The position numbers were made by a program, and so were the translations under genes. DNA of 64,000 bases from Microcoleus sp. AS-A8. Lineage in GTDB: Bacteria; Cyanobacteriota; Cyanobacteriia; Cyanobacteriales; Coleofasciculaceae. A model generated the notes under the pieces. That model had not been told where the DNA came from. It did no database searches and worked only from the letters and a program-made list of their open reading frames with translations. Below, in pieces: positions 18,218 through 26,895 of the stretch; position 1 is the stretch's first letter, and each line of letters begins with the position of its first letter. The stretch spans positions 372,001-436,000 of the forward strand of contig JAMPKV010000002.1 in NCBI GenBank assembly GCA_039962225.1, given 5' to 3'.

Positions 18218-19633
18218 CTACCAAGGACTACCGACTATGGTAAAAGCGGCCCAATAGTAGGGTGAGGAAAAATCCTCATTCCCTATCATGGCTAGTTCTG
18301 AGGGTAAAGGAACCGTCTGTGTGGGGGTGTGCAACTGACCCCCTTCCCATCGCACCTGTCCTTTGAGCATCACGATCTGAGCTTGGCGGAGAGCCTCAGC
18401 TTTAATGGGTGCCGTTTTCAGTTCCTGATAAAATTGTGTCATCAGCCCTAATGTTCCGGCATCGCTGACCTCCCACAGACTAGCAATCACTGACTTCGCT
18501 CTGGCCTGCACGGCTAACCCGGCAAAGCCTAACTCCGCTTGCTTATCTCCGATCGCCGTCTCGCAAGCACTCAACACTAATAATTCTAGGGGTGTCTTGT
18601 TCCAAGGGAACTGCCCCATCTGATCCAACGTTAGCTTCTTGTCCCAAAACTGAATGTAAGAGTTGCTCGGTTCTCCGGGTTGGAAGGCGGCATGAGTGGC
18701 TAAGTGAATAATTTCATAGGGCTGTGAGGCGTGTTGTGATTGGAGATTGGTTAGGGTGAACTCTTGATTGAGGAAGGATTTCCCTTGCCCTAGGCTTGCC
18801 GTAATTGTCGATAATTCTATGGGTACAGCCGGCAAGGGATTTTGGTCTTTAAATTCCGACGCACCCATCGCTAGTACGGGCGACTTTCTCAAATCGGTGT
18901 AAACTTTACTGGTTAGTTTGAAAGCCGGAATGCGGGAAAAGCTATACTTTTCTACCAGAAACTGTTTCCCATCATGTAACGCAGCTAGAGGTAAAGTCCG
19001 CAAACCGCCACCGACGCAAAACAACAGCGTGTCGATTTTTTGAGCTTGAAGGTCTACCTCTAGTGGGGCAATCATCCACTGATAAAGTTGCTGGGCTGGT
19101 GCTCGATATTTGGTAGTGTTTCTGAACACGGGGTTGATCAGATATCGCGTCATCTCTTGGGCTTGCTTTTGCAACTCAGCGCTATTCGCCGCTAAGACAC
19201 GCTTATGAATCGGTTTACCATCGGGCGTGATCATTATCAGTTCCAGTTGTTGCGGTCGAGGAACCATGTAAATTAGAGCCGGCTTTTTCCCTGTTTGAGT
19301 CGCGATTTGCGACAGAGTATCGGCAATTTTCTGGACTGTCATTGAGTCATTTGAGAAATTAGCCCCAAAGTATTCCTCAAAGTCCTTTTCCCAGGTTCGC
19401 TCGATCAGCGGCACGGCAACAGAAAGATTATCTCGGTCAAGAGCGAATAAGTGTGCAGGAACAACAGGAATATCCGCTTGGACTTGAAGGATTTGCCCTT
19501 GAGTAAGGGAATGGCTGCTAGTAGGGTCAGACTTTGGCTTCAGGGTTCGTGGCTGCACAGGTTCTGCACCCAGCGTTCCCATAAGCTGTAATGCTGCCAG
19601 CAATAAGCTAATTCGACTCACGACGGATTTCAT
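18218..19633 (-). CDS. Secreted CHAT-domain (caspase-like) protein
   Basis: 471 residues. The ATG at 19633 is preferred over the TTG at 19657 because GAGG lies 5 nt upstream and the signal peptide (KSVVSRISLLLAALQLMG...GAEP) starts there. The mature part is a CHAT cysteine-protease-like domain: HLATHAAF supplies the catalytic histidine and LVLSACETAIGD the catalytic cysteine, both in the usual order and spacing. The domain is strongly similar to the C-terminal 390 residues of the haemagglutinin-CHAT protein at 27761-32803. CHAT proteins act in effector and proteolytic signalling; an extracytoplasmic location here follows from the signal peptide. Confidence 0.85.
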   Translation of the reverse strand: MKSVVSRISLLLAALQLMGTLGAEPVQPRTLKPKSDPTSSHSLTQGQILQVQADIPVVPAHLFALDRDNLSVAVPLIERTWEKDFEEYFGANFSNDSMTVQKIADTLSQIATQTGKKPALIYMVPRPQQLELIMITPDGKPIHKRVLAANSAELQKQAQEMTRYLINPVFRNTTKYRAPAQQLYQWMIAPLEVDLQAQKIDTLLFCVGGGLRTLPLAALHDGKQFLVEKYSFSRIPAFKLTSKVYTDLRKSPVLAMGASEFKDQNPLPAVPIELSTITASLGQGKSFLNQEFTLTNLQSQHASQPYEIIHLATHAAFQPGEPSNSYIQFWDKKLTLDQMGQFPWNKTPLELLVLSACETAIGDKQAELGFAGLAVQARAKSVIASLWEVSDAGTLGLMTQFYQELKTAPIKAEALRQAQIVMLKGQVRWEGGQLHTPTQTVPLPSELAMIGNEDFSSPYYWAAFTIVGSPW

Positions 19634-20066
19634 AGGCACCTCACGGAAGAAATCCAACTACCTACAAGGGGCTGAAGAAGTGTGAAATGTGAAGGATAAA
19701 AAGTAAAGTCTTCTGACGACTGACAAGCTCTAGCCCTGACTTGTTTATGGAGAGTGTGGGGATGGGCTATTTCATCTTTGAGATGTCATCCTTCATCCTT
19801 CAGTTGACTGGAGTTAGCTCGTCAACGTTCGAGAAAATCGACAACACCTTCTCTTAGATCAACTATCCTCTGATTTCCGCTCAGGGGTATCGACCTTTGT
19901 GAGTATCTCGTATTACAGGTACGCTTAGGGGTTGTAGATCACTATTAAGGAAGCGATCGCCGCTCTTGTAACCCTGTGATTAACTAGCATGACATCGACG
20001 CTCTTAAGGCTGCTAACACTGGTGCCGAGTCAATCGCTTGTTGAGCCAGATACAAGAGGTTACTGT
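19634..20066. other. Spacer between HTH and CHAT genes
   Basis: 433 nt with one HIP1 octamer (GCGATCGC) near 19955 and no supportable gene. I looked for a PIN-type toxin partner for the HTH protein and saw none. Confidence 0.35.
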
Positions 20067-20525
20067 TTATTCACCGGGCTTCAACTCTTGGCTGTTCGGC
20101 GTCCGTTCTGCGAATTCTTGCCGCCGCATCTGTGTCTGCTGCTTTTTGTAGGCCATTAGGTCCTCCAAGCGAATCCGGCGTAGCATACCCGCTTGAGAGA
20201 AGGGGATAGTTCCTGTATCGAGGAGTTGCTCTACATTTTTTGACTGGACATTGAGCAAAGTGGCCGCTTCCCAGATGGTTAAGGGTTGGTGAAAGGTTGT
20301 AATGGTTACACTCTTGCTTAAGAGTAACTGATGCACCATTTGACGCAGCAAATGAAATACCGATTCAGGAAGTTCGACTTGCTCACCTGTTGAGGTAGAC
20401 AGTCGTGGTAATGAGGCCATTTCCCCCTCAATCGGGGTATTTAAAATCTCGTCTAATTTTGCCAACTGAGTCTGCTCTTGCTCTGTAGCAACAATCGGTT
20501 CCGGTTGGAAGTCATTGGATGCCAT
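20067..20525 (-). CDS. Excisionase-type HTH DNA-binding protein
   Basis: 152 residues. Residues about 80-130 (LTIWEAATLLNVQSKNVEQL, then LLDTGTIPFSQAGMLRRIRLEDLMAYK) match the MerR/Xis-like winged helix that reads a single DNA site. The N-terminal 75 residues are acidic and helical. Homologues in cyanobacteria often sit before a PIN-domain RNase as the antitoxin of a type II system, but no PIN gene follows here. It could therefore be an orphan antitoxin or a free-standing regulator. It lies 85 nt downstream of the right end of the TnpB element on the same strand. Confidence 0.7.
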   Translation of the reverse strand: MASNDFQPEPIVATEQEQTQLAKLDEILNTPIEGEMASLPRLSTSTGEQVELPESVFHLLRQMVHQLLLSKSVTITTFHQPLTIWEAATLLNVQSKNVEQLLDTGTIPFSQAGMLRRIRLEDLMAYKKQQTQMRRQEFAERTPNSQELKPGE

Positions 20526-20610
20526 TGCCCTAGTTTCCCATTTTTTGCTCTGCGGTCTAATGTTAGATTCCCCTTAACCGAGGCGATTGCTATCTTTTTG
20601 AGACAATATG

Positions 20611-20800
20611 TGACATCCTCCAGACGCTGACCCTACGGGTACAGCGCTGGCTTCCAAACCTCACGATTTGGCTTTCCTAGTTCTTCCCTTGCGGGATTTC
20701 GCCTCTGACCTAGACTGACTTTCATCAATCCCCGGCAGACCGACTGCATAGGCGTTTTCTATTCCGCAGAGTCCCTGCGTACTAATGAGTTCTAAACCAC
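20611..20800 (-). ncRNA. Candidate omega-RNA (reRNA) at tnpB 3' end
   Basis: Two strong hairpins sit at the element's right end on the minus strand: CCAAA-TCGTGAGG-TTTGG, which overlaps the tnpB stop codon, and GCTG-TA-CCC-GTA-GGG-T-CAGC just after it. They end in TGGAGGATGTCACA. This is the usual position of omega-RNA, which overlaps the tnpB 3' coding end. The 5' limit is only approximate. The 20 nt beyond the end (TATTGTCTCAAAAAGATAGC, 20591-20610) would be the native guide. Confidence 0.55.
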
Positions 20801-21932
20801 GCAACCTAATAACTTCTGATGCTGCATGATCTCTATCTGTTTCGTACCCACATTCACCGCATCTATGAACGCGTTCGGAAAGTTCTTTCTTGCCCGTATG
20901 CGTGTTGCACTTGGGACAAGTTTGAGACGTTCCATCTGGATTGACCCGGAGGAAGTAGATTTGATGCTTCTTAGCCACCCACTCCAGTAGATTGAGAAAC
21001 TGACCAAAAGCGGCATCCAAGGTGTGTTTTCTCAACATACCCCTGGACATTGCCTTCAAATTCAAGTCCTCAACAAACACCATCCCAATACCTTCATTGG
21101 TACACAGATGGTTAGCCAGTTTAAATTGCCAATCCTTCCGAACGCTGGTGATGTGGTTGTGGAATCTGGCAACCTTGATTCGAGCTTTCTCACGGTTCTT
21201 AGAACCCTTTTTCGTTCTGGCATACTTGCGTTGCAGCAATTCCAGCTTGCGGTACAAGGATGTCAGGAATCGGGGTCTAGCAATAAACTCTTTATCCGAG
21301 GTTGTCAAATACTTGGACAGTCCCAAATCAATACCCAGTGCATCTCCATGAGGTTGAGCATCGGGTATCGATACATCAGACTCAATTGTCACTACGACTT
21401 CCCACCTATCGGCTTTCCTCAATACCCGTGCTTGCTTGACTACAAACCCCTCTGGAATAGGTCGATGCAAGTTGATGGGCATCTTCCCCACTTTGGGCAG
21501 GCTGATTTGCCATCCCGTAATTGGGTTGGTTTTGAATTGAGGAAACAGCATGGACTTAATTTGTCCAAACTTCTTGAAGCGAGGAAAGCCAAACTTTCTC
21601 TGTTGAAAATAATTCCAGGCGTCATGCAATCTACGAATGCTTGTTTGCAGAACTTGAGAAGGGGCTTGTTCCAACAATGGGAACTCTTTTTTCGCTTTGG
21701 GAAGTGCGTTCTGTTGAGCGTAATAGGTAGGAAATGGTTTATCGGCTGGAATGATATATTCTCTCTCCAGCGAACAATAATCCAAACTACATTTACGTGA
21801 ATTGACCCAATCTTTGATTTCTCGCAAAGCATAGTTATAAACCTTGCGAGAAATTTCCAACCAATGCAGCATTGTTTCTTCTTGGTTGGCGTCTGGATAA
21901 ATTCGGTAGAAGTAGTTCATGATCAGAGTCAT
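20661..21932 (-). CDS. tnpB: TnpB, RNA-guided DNA endonuclease of IS605-type element
   Basis: 423 residues (ATG at 21932; a second ATG four codons in is possible). N-terminal OrfB helix-turn-helix region: YRIYPDANQEETMLHWLEIS. The RuvC catalytic triad is intact: Asp in ALGIDLGLSKYL, Glu in VFVEDLNLKAM, Asp in TDRDHAAS. The zinc ribbon has all four cysteines (CPKC...CGEC). TnpB uses an omega-RNA from the element's right end to cut DNA next to a short motif, which favours retention of the element. Intact active-site residues argue against a domesticated, nuclease-dead TldR-type repressor. Confidence 0.93.
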   Translation of the reverse strand: MTLIMNYFYRIYPDANQEETMLHWLEISRKVYNYALREIKDWVNSRKCSLDYCSLEREYIIPADKPFPTYYAQQNALPKAKKEFPLLEQAPSQVLQTSIRRLHDAWNYFQQRKFGFPRFKKFGQIKSMLFPQFKTNPITGWQISLPKVGKMPINLHRPIPEGFVVKQARVLRKADRWEVVVTIESDVSIPDAQPHGDALGIDLGLSKYLTTSDKEFIARPRFLTSLYRKLELLQRKYARTKKGSKNREKARIKVARFHNHITSVRKDWQFKLANHLCTNEGIGMVFVEDLNLKAMSRGMLRKHTLDAAFGQFLNLLEWVAKKHQIYFLRVNPDGTSQTCPKCNTHTGKKELSERVHRCGECGYETDRDHAASEVIRLRGLELISTQGLCGIENAYAVGLPGIDESQSRSEAKSRKGRTRKAKS

Positions 21933-21940
21933 GTTGTCAA

Positions 21941-22303
21941 TTCTAACACGAGACTACGGGTCTATAAACTCATATCTAATGCTGGTTTTACCGGAATTGA
22001 CCGGATAAAATCAGCGACCGGATCTCATACGAGGAGGAGTCCATGTATCCCAGCGCTCACCTTTCAGGTAGAGCGTGGGACTCCCTCACTAAAGCTCCGG
22101 CGCTCCCCCAAACCCCCTCAAAAGTTAAATTTATAGCCAAAGGCACCGAAGTTCATACGAGGAGGTAGAGGATTCGGCGCGCTGGGTCGTCGAATATCGC
22201 AGAAGGCAGAAGGGATGCATATTGACGGCTCAAGGTTTCAGTATTTGGCGAGAGTCAAGAGTGGCCTTGGCGGCTGCTATAGTACTGCCTTTGGACTATA
22301 GAC
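21941..22303. repeat. Spacer rich in dispersed repeat modules
   Basis: No gene. It contains CCGGATCTCATACGAGG (22018-22034), a long imperfect hairpin (22036-22084), CCTCACTAAAGCTCCGG (22084-22100) and the variant CCGAAGTTCATACGAGG (22146-22162). These 17-mers recur elsewhere in the window (33121, 38264, 55480, 56240, 59621). Confidence 0.7.
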
Positions 22304-22337
22304 AACAAAAAAAGGACAGGCACAAAAGCCTATCCTT
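22304..22337 (-). terminator. Rho-independent terminator of petCA
   Basis: On the minus strand AAGGATAGGC pairs with GCCTGTCCTT (one G-U pair) around a 6-nt loop and is followed by seven U residues. It lies 27 nt after the petA stop, so it closes the petC-petA operon. Confidence 0.8.
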
Positions 22338-22363
22338 AAAATTAGGAATTTAGCGGAGAAAAT

Positions 22364-23356
22364 TTAGAAGTTCATCTCAGCCGCTTGCACCTTCTCAATC
22401 TGCTTCTTCTTCAGAACCAGAAGCGTTTGAGACAGCATAATTGCACCGATGAAGAGCATCAACCACTTCACTCGATTGGGGTCTTGTAAGACAACTTCTT
22501 TGTCAGCCTGACCAAATCCACCCACATTAGGATTACTGGTCAGAAGCTCGTTGGCTACTACTTTCTGCCCTTCGGAGACGATTAACTCTGGGCCTGCGGG
22601 AATTGTATCAACCACAGTTGCGCCATCTTCGGTCTGAATGGTAACTTCATAGCCACCCTCTTCTGTCTTGGCAATTTGAGAAATCGTACCCGCTTTAGAA
22701 GCGTTGTAGACGGTGTTATTGCTCTTGTCGCCTGTGGGGTAAACTTGACCGCGTCCGCGATTAGCGCCTACGTGAACTGGGTACTTACCGAAGTAAATCC
22801 CTTTATCTGTTTTAGGGTTTGGAGAAAGGACAGGGAAAACAATTTCTTGGTACTGTTCACCGGGTAGAGGACCCACAATAACCACATTGTCCTCACCGTC
22901 TTTGTAGGGTTGGAAGTAAACTCCCCCCACTTTTTCCTTCATCTCTTCAGGAATTCGGTCTTCAGGGGCAATCTTGAAGCCCTCCGGCAACATGACCACT
23001 GCACCCACATTCAGACCGCCTTTGGAGCCATCACCCAAAACCTGCTGTGAACTCAGATCGTAGGGAATCTTAACTACAGCCTCAAATACGGTATCTGGCT
23101 TTACAGATTGGGGAATTTCCACTTCTGTAGGTTTAGCTGCCAAGTGACAGTTGGCACAAACAATGCGCCCAGTGGCTTCGCGAGGGGTTTCCGGAGCGGT
23201 TTGCTGCGCCCAGAAGGGATAAGCCGCAGCTGACTGGGGAAGCGATAGATCACTAACTAATAAAAATGCCAGGGTTGCCAAAGCAAGCACAAGGGTTCTG
23301 GTGATTATCCGCTTGCTGAGGACGTTGCACATCACCGATAACGAAGGTGTTCTCAT
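22364..23356 (-). CDS. petA: Cytochrome f (cytochrome b6f complex)
   Basis: Lumenal c-type cytochrome that passes electrons from the Rieske centre to plastocyanin or cytochrome c6. 330 residues from the ATG at 23356; a longer start at 23383 would add residues before the leader. Signal peptide ends at [17 protein letters not shown], where the tyrosine amine is the axial haem ligand. Haem attachment is CANCH. The C-terminal anchor is [20 protein letters not shown] followed by a short KKKQIEKVQ tail. Downstream of petC with a 122-nt gap, so co-transcribed, and closed by the terminator at 22304-22337. Confidence 0.96.
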   Translation of the reverse strand: MRTPSLSVMCNVLSKRIITRTLVLALATLAFLLVSDLSLPQSAAAYPFWAQQTAPETPREATGRIVCANCHLAAKPTEVEIPQSVKPDTVFEAVVKIPYDLSSQQVLGDGSKGGLNVGAVVMLPEGFKIAPEDRIPEEMKEKVGGVYFQPYKDGEDNVVIVGPLPGEQYQEIVFPVLSPNPKTDKGIYFGKYPVHVGANRGRGQVYPTGDKSNNTVYNASKAGTISQIAKTEEGGYEVTIQTEDGATVVDTIPAGPELIVSEGQKVVANELLTSNPNVGGFGQADKEVVLQDPNRVKWLMLFIGAIMLSQTLLVLKKKQIEKVQAAEMNF

Positions 23357-23478
23357 CTTTAAGCCAAAAAACTCAAAACTCATTAAGCTAATCTTGGGGG
23401 TTGTCGGTGTGGAAAACCTGACGCTCGCAGGCTCGCTACCGCTACGCTATCAACCGTTAAACCTTCAGCCTTCAACTC

Positions 23479-24021
23479 TTAAGCCCACCAAGGATCTTCG
23501 CCGGTACGGAAGTCGGTCTCTGTCCACTGGGTAAAGGAGAGCTTATCATCTTCGGTGACTGTGGCATGAACCAATGCCAAAGATAGGGGCGCGGGGCCTC
23601 GCACTACCTTGCCCTCATTGTTGTACTGAGAACCATGACAGGGGCACATGAACTTGTTCTCGCTGGCATTCCAGGGAACCACGCATCCTAGATGGGTGCA
23701 AACGGCGTTGATCCCGTAGTCAGCAACCGCTTTATCTTCGGTGATCACCACGTAGGTGGGGTCACCTTTGAGTCCTTGGGCTAAGGTGCGATCGCCTGCA
23801 CTATGGCTCCCTACAAAATTACTGACGATAATGTCATTGCCTAAAGCGTCTTTGGCTGTAACACCACCGCCGCCACCCCCACTGGATGGAGGAATGAAAA
23901 ACTTGACAATGGGATAAAGCGCTCCGACAAATGTCCCCGTTATGGTACCAAATGCCAAGAGGTTCATAAATTGACGACGCCCCATATCAGGAACATCAGC
24001 CGAGCCAGAAACTTGAGCCAT
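23479..24021 (-). CDS. petC: Rieske iron-sulfur protein (cytochrome b6f complex)
   Basis: Oxidises plastoquinol and reduces cytochrome f. 180 residues. The N-terminal segment [17 protein letters not shown] is the uncleaved Tat-type anchor with its paired arginines. A flexible poly-glycine hinge ([11 protein letters not shown]) follows, as needed for head-domain movement. The 2Fe-2S ligands are in CTHLGC and CPCHGS, including the disulfide cysteines. The C terminus ends in EDPWWA. First gene of petCA. It is exported folded by Tat, and tatC lies less than 1 kb away. Confidence 0.97.
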   Translation of the reverse strand: MAQVSGSADVPDMGRRQFMNLLAFGTITGTFVGALYPIVKFFIPPSSGGGGGGVTAKDALGNDIIVSNFVGSHSAGDRTLAQGLKGDPTYVVITEDKAVADYGINAVCTHLGCVVPWNASENKFMCPCHGSQYNNEGKVVRGPAPLSLALVHATVTEDDKLSFTQWTETDFRTGEDPWWA

Positions 24022-24260
24022 AACTAAACGCCTAACGGTATATTTTTTTTAACAACTCTGGTAATTTTCCCAGATTTATTAAACCCCGCTCTAAGAATGT
24101 AGAGCAATTCAATAGCTAGCAGGGTTGCCAAAATCCTTGCAGCACAAGGATTCACGGCTTGATCTATGAGTATTATTACATTCTTTAACACCGTATCATA
24201 AAGTAAAGAAGCGTCATATTTGTAACGAAATGTAAACTCGTGGTTAAGGTAAACAGGGCT

Positions 24261-24578
24261 ATGACAGGACAGGACTTGCGCCAACTCCTGCTCTATAAGT
24301 GGGGACGCTCTTATGACATTCAAATCCGACGGACTCAGGGTAAGATCTTTGTTCAGGTCATGTGGAAATACCTGGAACAGGCGTCTTTTCCCCTCTCTGA
24401 GGCCGATTATCTAGAGCATTTAGATACCGTGGCTCATTATCTCAACGCTTGGGGCGGAGTAGCACAGGTACAAACTTATATCCAGGAAACTCGCGAACGT
24501 CCGCGCCTGGGTAAAGCTGTGAGTATTCCCCTGGAAATGGGTGAGAGGGCATCCGAATGGATGTTGGAAGATTTTTAG
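24261..24578 (+). CDS. DUF3067 family protein
   Basis: 105 residues from the ATG at 24261 (a GTG at 24240 would add seven). The sequence MTGQDLRQLLLYKWGRSYD, followed by VMWKYLEQASFPLSE and YLEHLDTVAHYLNAWGG, matches the small soluble DUF3067 family restricted to cyanobacteria and plastids. No catalytic motif. It sits between petC and tatC on the opposite strand, a common arrangement in cyanobacteria, so a link to b6f assembly is plausible but unproven. Confidence 0.8.
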   Translation: MTGQDLRQLLLYKWGRSYDIQIRRTQGKIFVQVMWKYLEQASFPLSEADYLEHLDTVAHYLNAWGGVAQVQTYIQETRERPRLGKAVSIPLEMGERASEWMLEDF

Positions 24579-24789
24579 CGGTATGGAGATAGAGCGATTC
24601 TCATGCGAGTGAGGTATCGATTCACCCTCCCCAACACGGAGAGGGGAGCAAGACTCCGGTTTCCCCTGTCAAGACGTACCCCACCTCGGTGAGAACCGCT
24701 ATAGCTTCTGTGACAACATTCAATATCGTCACGCAATTCCCTATTGCCTAGAGCTTACTCGCTCTCGGCAAAAGTAACGTTTAAAACCC

Positions 24790-25575
24790 TCATTTTCCTG
24801 AGAGTTTAACTAAACCAATACCCCCAAAGTAAAGACCAATCACAGCACCCGCTAGTAAGCTTTGGGTAAGAGGGTCGGTAGAAGGTGTTAACACAGCTCC
24901 CAATACAGTGGCACCGAGGATGATTACGCGCCAACCTGATAGCATTTGCTGCGAAGATACAATTTCTAAATGACCCAATAGAAGCTGAATAATTGGAACT
25001 TGAAAAGCCAATCCAGTACTGAACATCAACAGCAATACAAATTCAAAATATTTATCAATTGACCACAGTTGCTCAACAACATCTGCCCCGTAGCTAATAA
25101 AGAAATTCAAAGCAGCAGGAATCAGAGCAATGTAGGCAAATCCTAAACCCATGAAGAATAGGACGCTAGAACCTAAAACGACAGGTGCGATTAATCGTCG
25201 TTCGCGCCGTGTCAGTCCTGGTAAAACAAACTGGATAATTTGGTAAAGAATAAAGGGACTAGCCACTAATAAGGCGCTGTACCCAGCAACTTTGAGGGAA
25301 ACAAAGAAGTATTCCCCCGGAGCGAGTTGCAGAAACTTAACCCCTTGAGCTGGAATTTCTAGTAACTTGACAATGGGCTTAACCGCCGCAAAGCAGCCGA
25401 TGGCGCACACAGCTACAGCAATTAGTGAGTAGAAAATCCGCTGCCGCAACTCTTCTAAGTGGTCGAATAGCGACATCTCGACATCATTAGGCAAGTCATC
25501 ATCGTCGAGGTAGTTGTTTTCTAGGTCTTCTAAGCTTCTCTGGGATGCATTTTCTACGTCTGAGGAAGGGGTCAT
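24790..25575 (-). CDS. tatC: TatC, core subunit of the twin-arginine protein translocase
   Basis: Binds the twin-arginine signal of folded precursors in thylakoid and plasma membranes. 261 residues with six membrane segments. An acidic N-terminal extension ([17 protein letters not shown]) comes before the conserved [15 protein letters not shown]. The signal-peptide-binding first loop ([14 protein letters not shown]) and the [12 protein letters not shown] loop are both present. A probable client, Rieske, is encoded nearby. The ATG at 25575 gives the usual length for cyanobacterial TatC. Confidence 0.94.
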   Translation of the reverse strand: MTPSSDVENASQRSLEDLENNYLDDDDLPNDVEMSLFDHLEELRQRIFYSLIAVAVCAIGCFAAVKPIVKLLEIPAQGVKFLQLAPGEYFFVSLKVAGYSALLVASPFILYQIIQFVLPGLTRRERRLIAPVVLGSSVLFFMGLGFAYIALIPAALNFFISYGADVVEQLWSIDKYFEFVLLLMFSTGLAFQVPIIQLLLGHLEIVSSQQMLSGWRVIILGATVLGAVLTPSTDPLTQSLLAGAVIGLYFGGIGLVKLSGK

Positions 25576-25929
25576 CGGTTTGGGTCAGTTCGGGACACGC
25601 TAACTATTGTATCGAGGTCAGTCACAGCGCTGAAGTTGGAGGGGCTGGCAGTGCCATTCATCCTAAATCGAATAGCACTGACTTAAGCCCTGAACTAAAG
25701 TACCCTACCCTTCGGGAACGCCTACGGCGAACGGGAACGCTGCGCGTGAAGCGGAGCTACCGCGCTAGCGGCACGGCGTCAAAGCTAAAGTCAGTTAAAA
25801 CTGACTAAAAGACCTACCGGATAGGAGTTTGAACCTGTTTTAACAGGTTTTAGCTCTGAGCCTGAAATTTATTTCAAGGCTCTTATGTCAGTGCCAAAAT
25901 CCTAAATCCGGTGACTCGCCCCACCTTAT
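25576..25929. repeat. Spacer with palindromic repeats
   Basis: Contains a G/C-rich block at about 25700-25795 (CCCTTCGGGAACGCC, then CGCTAGCGGCACGG). It is followed by AACCTGTT-TT-AACAGGTT near 25832-25850 and a GAGCC-TGAAAT / ATTTCA-AGGCTC hairpin near 25857-25881. No gene and no recognisable riboswitch. Confidence 0.5.
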
Positions 25930-26811
25930 CTAGACTTTCGCCTTGGCTGAGAGTACTTCTCTCAATCGGGTACAAGCTTCTTCGATCTTGTCGAGACTGC
26001 CCGGATTGACCAACCCATAATAGTCAAAAACATAGACTTGCTTGTTTTGAGTGGCTTTGAGTTTATTCCAGAATGGCTCAGATTTGAACTGCTCCGCATT
26101 GGTTTGCTCGGTATTCACCACCAGCAGAACATCTGGATTTGCCTGTAGGATTTTTTCAGCCGAAAGCGTGACATACCCGCCTGTTGGACTTTGACTCTGT
26201 AAGTCTGCCACTATATTTTTGGCTCCAAATTTACTGAGCAAGTCTCCTGCCCAACTGTTTTTATTGGGTGCCAGAATGGGTTGACGACTCACGAGCACGA
26301 GAGTTGATGGCGCTTGGCTGGCTGATTTTCCTAAAAAAGTTTGGTAGCGTTTCAACAGTGGAGCAGAGTCGGCACCAATGGCTTGAGCTAGCTGTTGGGT
26401 TAGGTCTGTGAGGTCATCCCATTTATCAATTTTAGTGGCGAGGGTGGTAATGCCCAAATCTTTTAACTTTGCTAAGACTTGGGCGTGAAAGTCTTTGTTG
26501 CCAACCACAAGATTGGGTTTGAGAGCAACGATTTTTTCCAAGTTGGGGGGTGCTTGCCCTTTGCTAACTTGTGTTATCCCTTGGAATCGGGCATCTTTAT
26601 CAAATAACTTACTGCCTGTGATGCCGACAAGTTTGGTTTTATCGAGCTGATAGACAATATCAGAGGACAGAGAGGTGAGGGTGACGACTCGTTGTGCTGC
26701 CGTTTGAGAGGGCGTAGAGTTGGCGGTTGGCTGGTTAGTGGCAGCATTGCACGCGATTAAAACCAAGCTCAATACAATGGTGGCGATCGCAATAGTCCAA
26801 CGACGAAACAT
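25930..26811 (-). CDS. Iron-siderophore/cobalamin-type ABC substrate-binding lipoprotein
   Basis: 293 residues. The ATG at 26811 follows AGGAG; the TTG two codons earlier is less likely. A lipoprotein signal peptide ends in LVLIACN with the lipidated cysteine. The body is a class III (BtuF/FhuD-like) binding protein: RVVTLTSLSSDIVYQL, LEKIVALKPNLVVG, EKILQANPDVLLVV. Two lobes joined by a single long helix are expected. It delivers an iron chelate or haem/corrinoid to the permease and ATPase encoded at 33195-34217 and 26896-27684. Substrate cannot be settled from sequence; no cobalamin riboswitch or clear Fur box was seen. Confidence 0.85.
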   Translation of the reverse strand: MFRRWTIAIATIVLSLVLIACNAATNQPTANSTPSQTAAQRVVTLTSLSSDIVYQLDKTKLVGITGSKLFDKDARFQGITQVSKGQAPPNLEKIVALKPNLVVGNKDFHAQVLAKLKDLGITTLATKIDKWDDLTDLTQQLAQAIGADSAPLLKRYQTFLGKSASQAPSTLVLVSRQPILAPNKNSWAGDLLSKFGAKNIVADLQSQSPTGGYVTLSAEKILQANPDVLLVVNTEQTNAEQFKSEPFWNKLKATQNKQVYVFDYYGLVNPGSLDKIEEACTRLREVLSAKAKV

Positions 26812-26895
26812 AAACAACTCCTCGTTTCAACCCTGTCTTAAGACTGCTAAATCAATATCGTAAGCAAGATCCCTAACCTTCCAACCTTCCAACCT

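Larger units (their letters stand above)
20608..21940 (-). mobile_element. IS200/IS605-type TnpB-only element (IS1341-like)
   Basis: A single tnpB gene with no Y1 transposase tnpA. The right end is recognisable: after the tnpB stop come two hairpins and a terminal GGAGGATGTCACA on the minus strand (20608-20620), the form seen at many cyanobacterial IS605 right ends. The left end is not certain. On the minus strand TTGAC (21940-21936) lies just 3 nt before the tnpB ATG and could be the target-adjacent motif. Without tnpA it can only move if a transposase acts in trans. Confidence 0.6.

Noticed and set aside
21024-21800. 258-codon open frame antisense to tnpB
   Set aside because: It lies fully within tnpB on the other strand and its translation has no family features.
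20661-21932. Nuclease-dead TnpB-like repressor (TldR)
   Set aside because: All three RuvC acidic residues and the zinc ribbon are intact.
25576-25929. Cobalamin riboswitch controlling the ABC importer
   Set aside because: This region lies downstream of the binding-protein gene, and I saw no B12-box-like sequence here, before nrdJ or before the permease.
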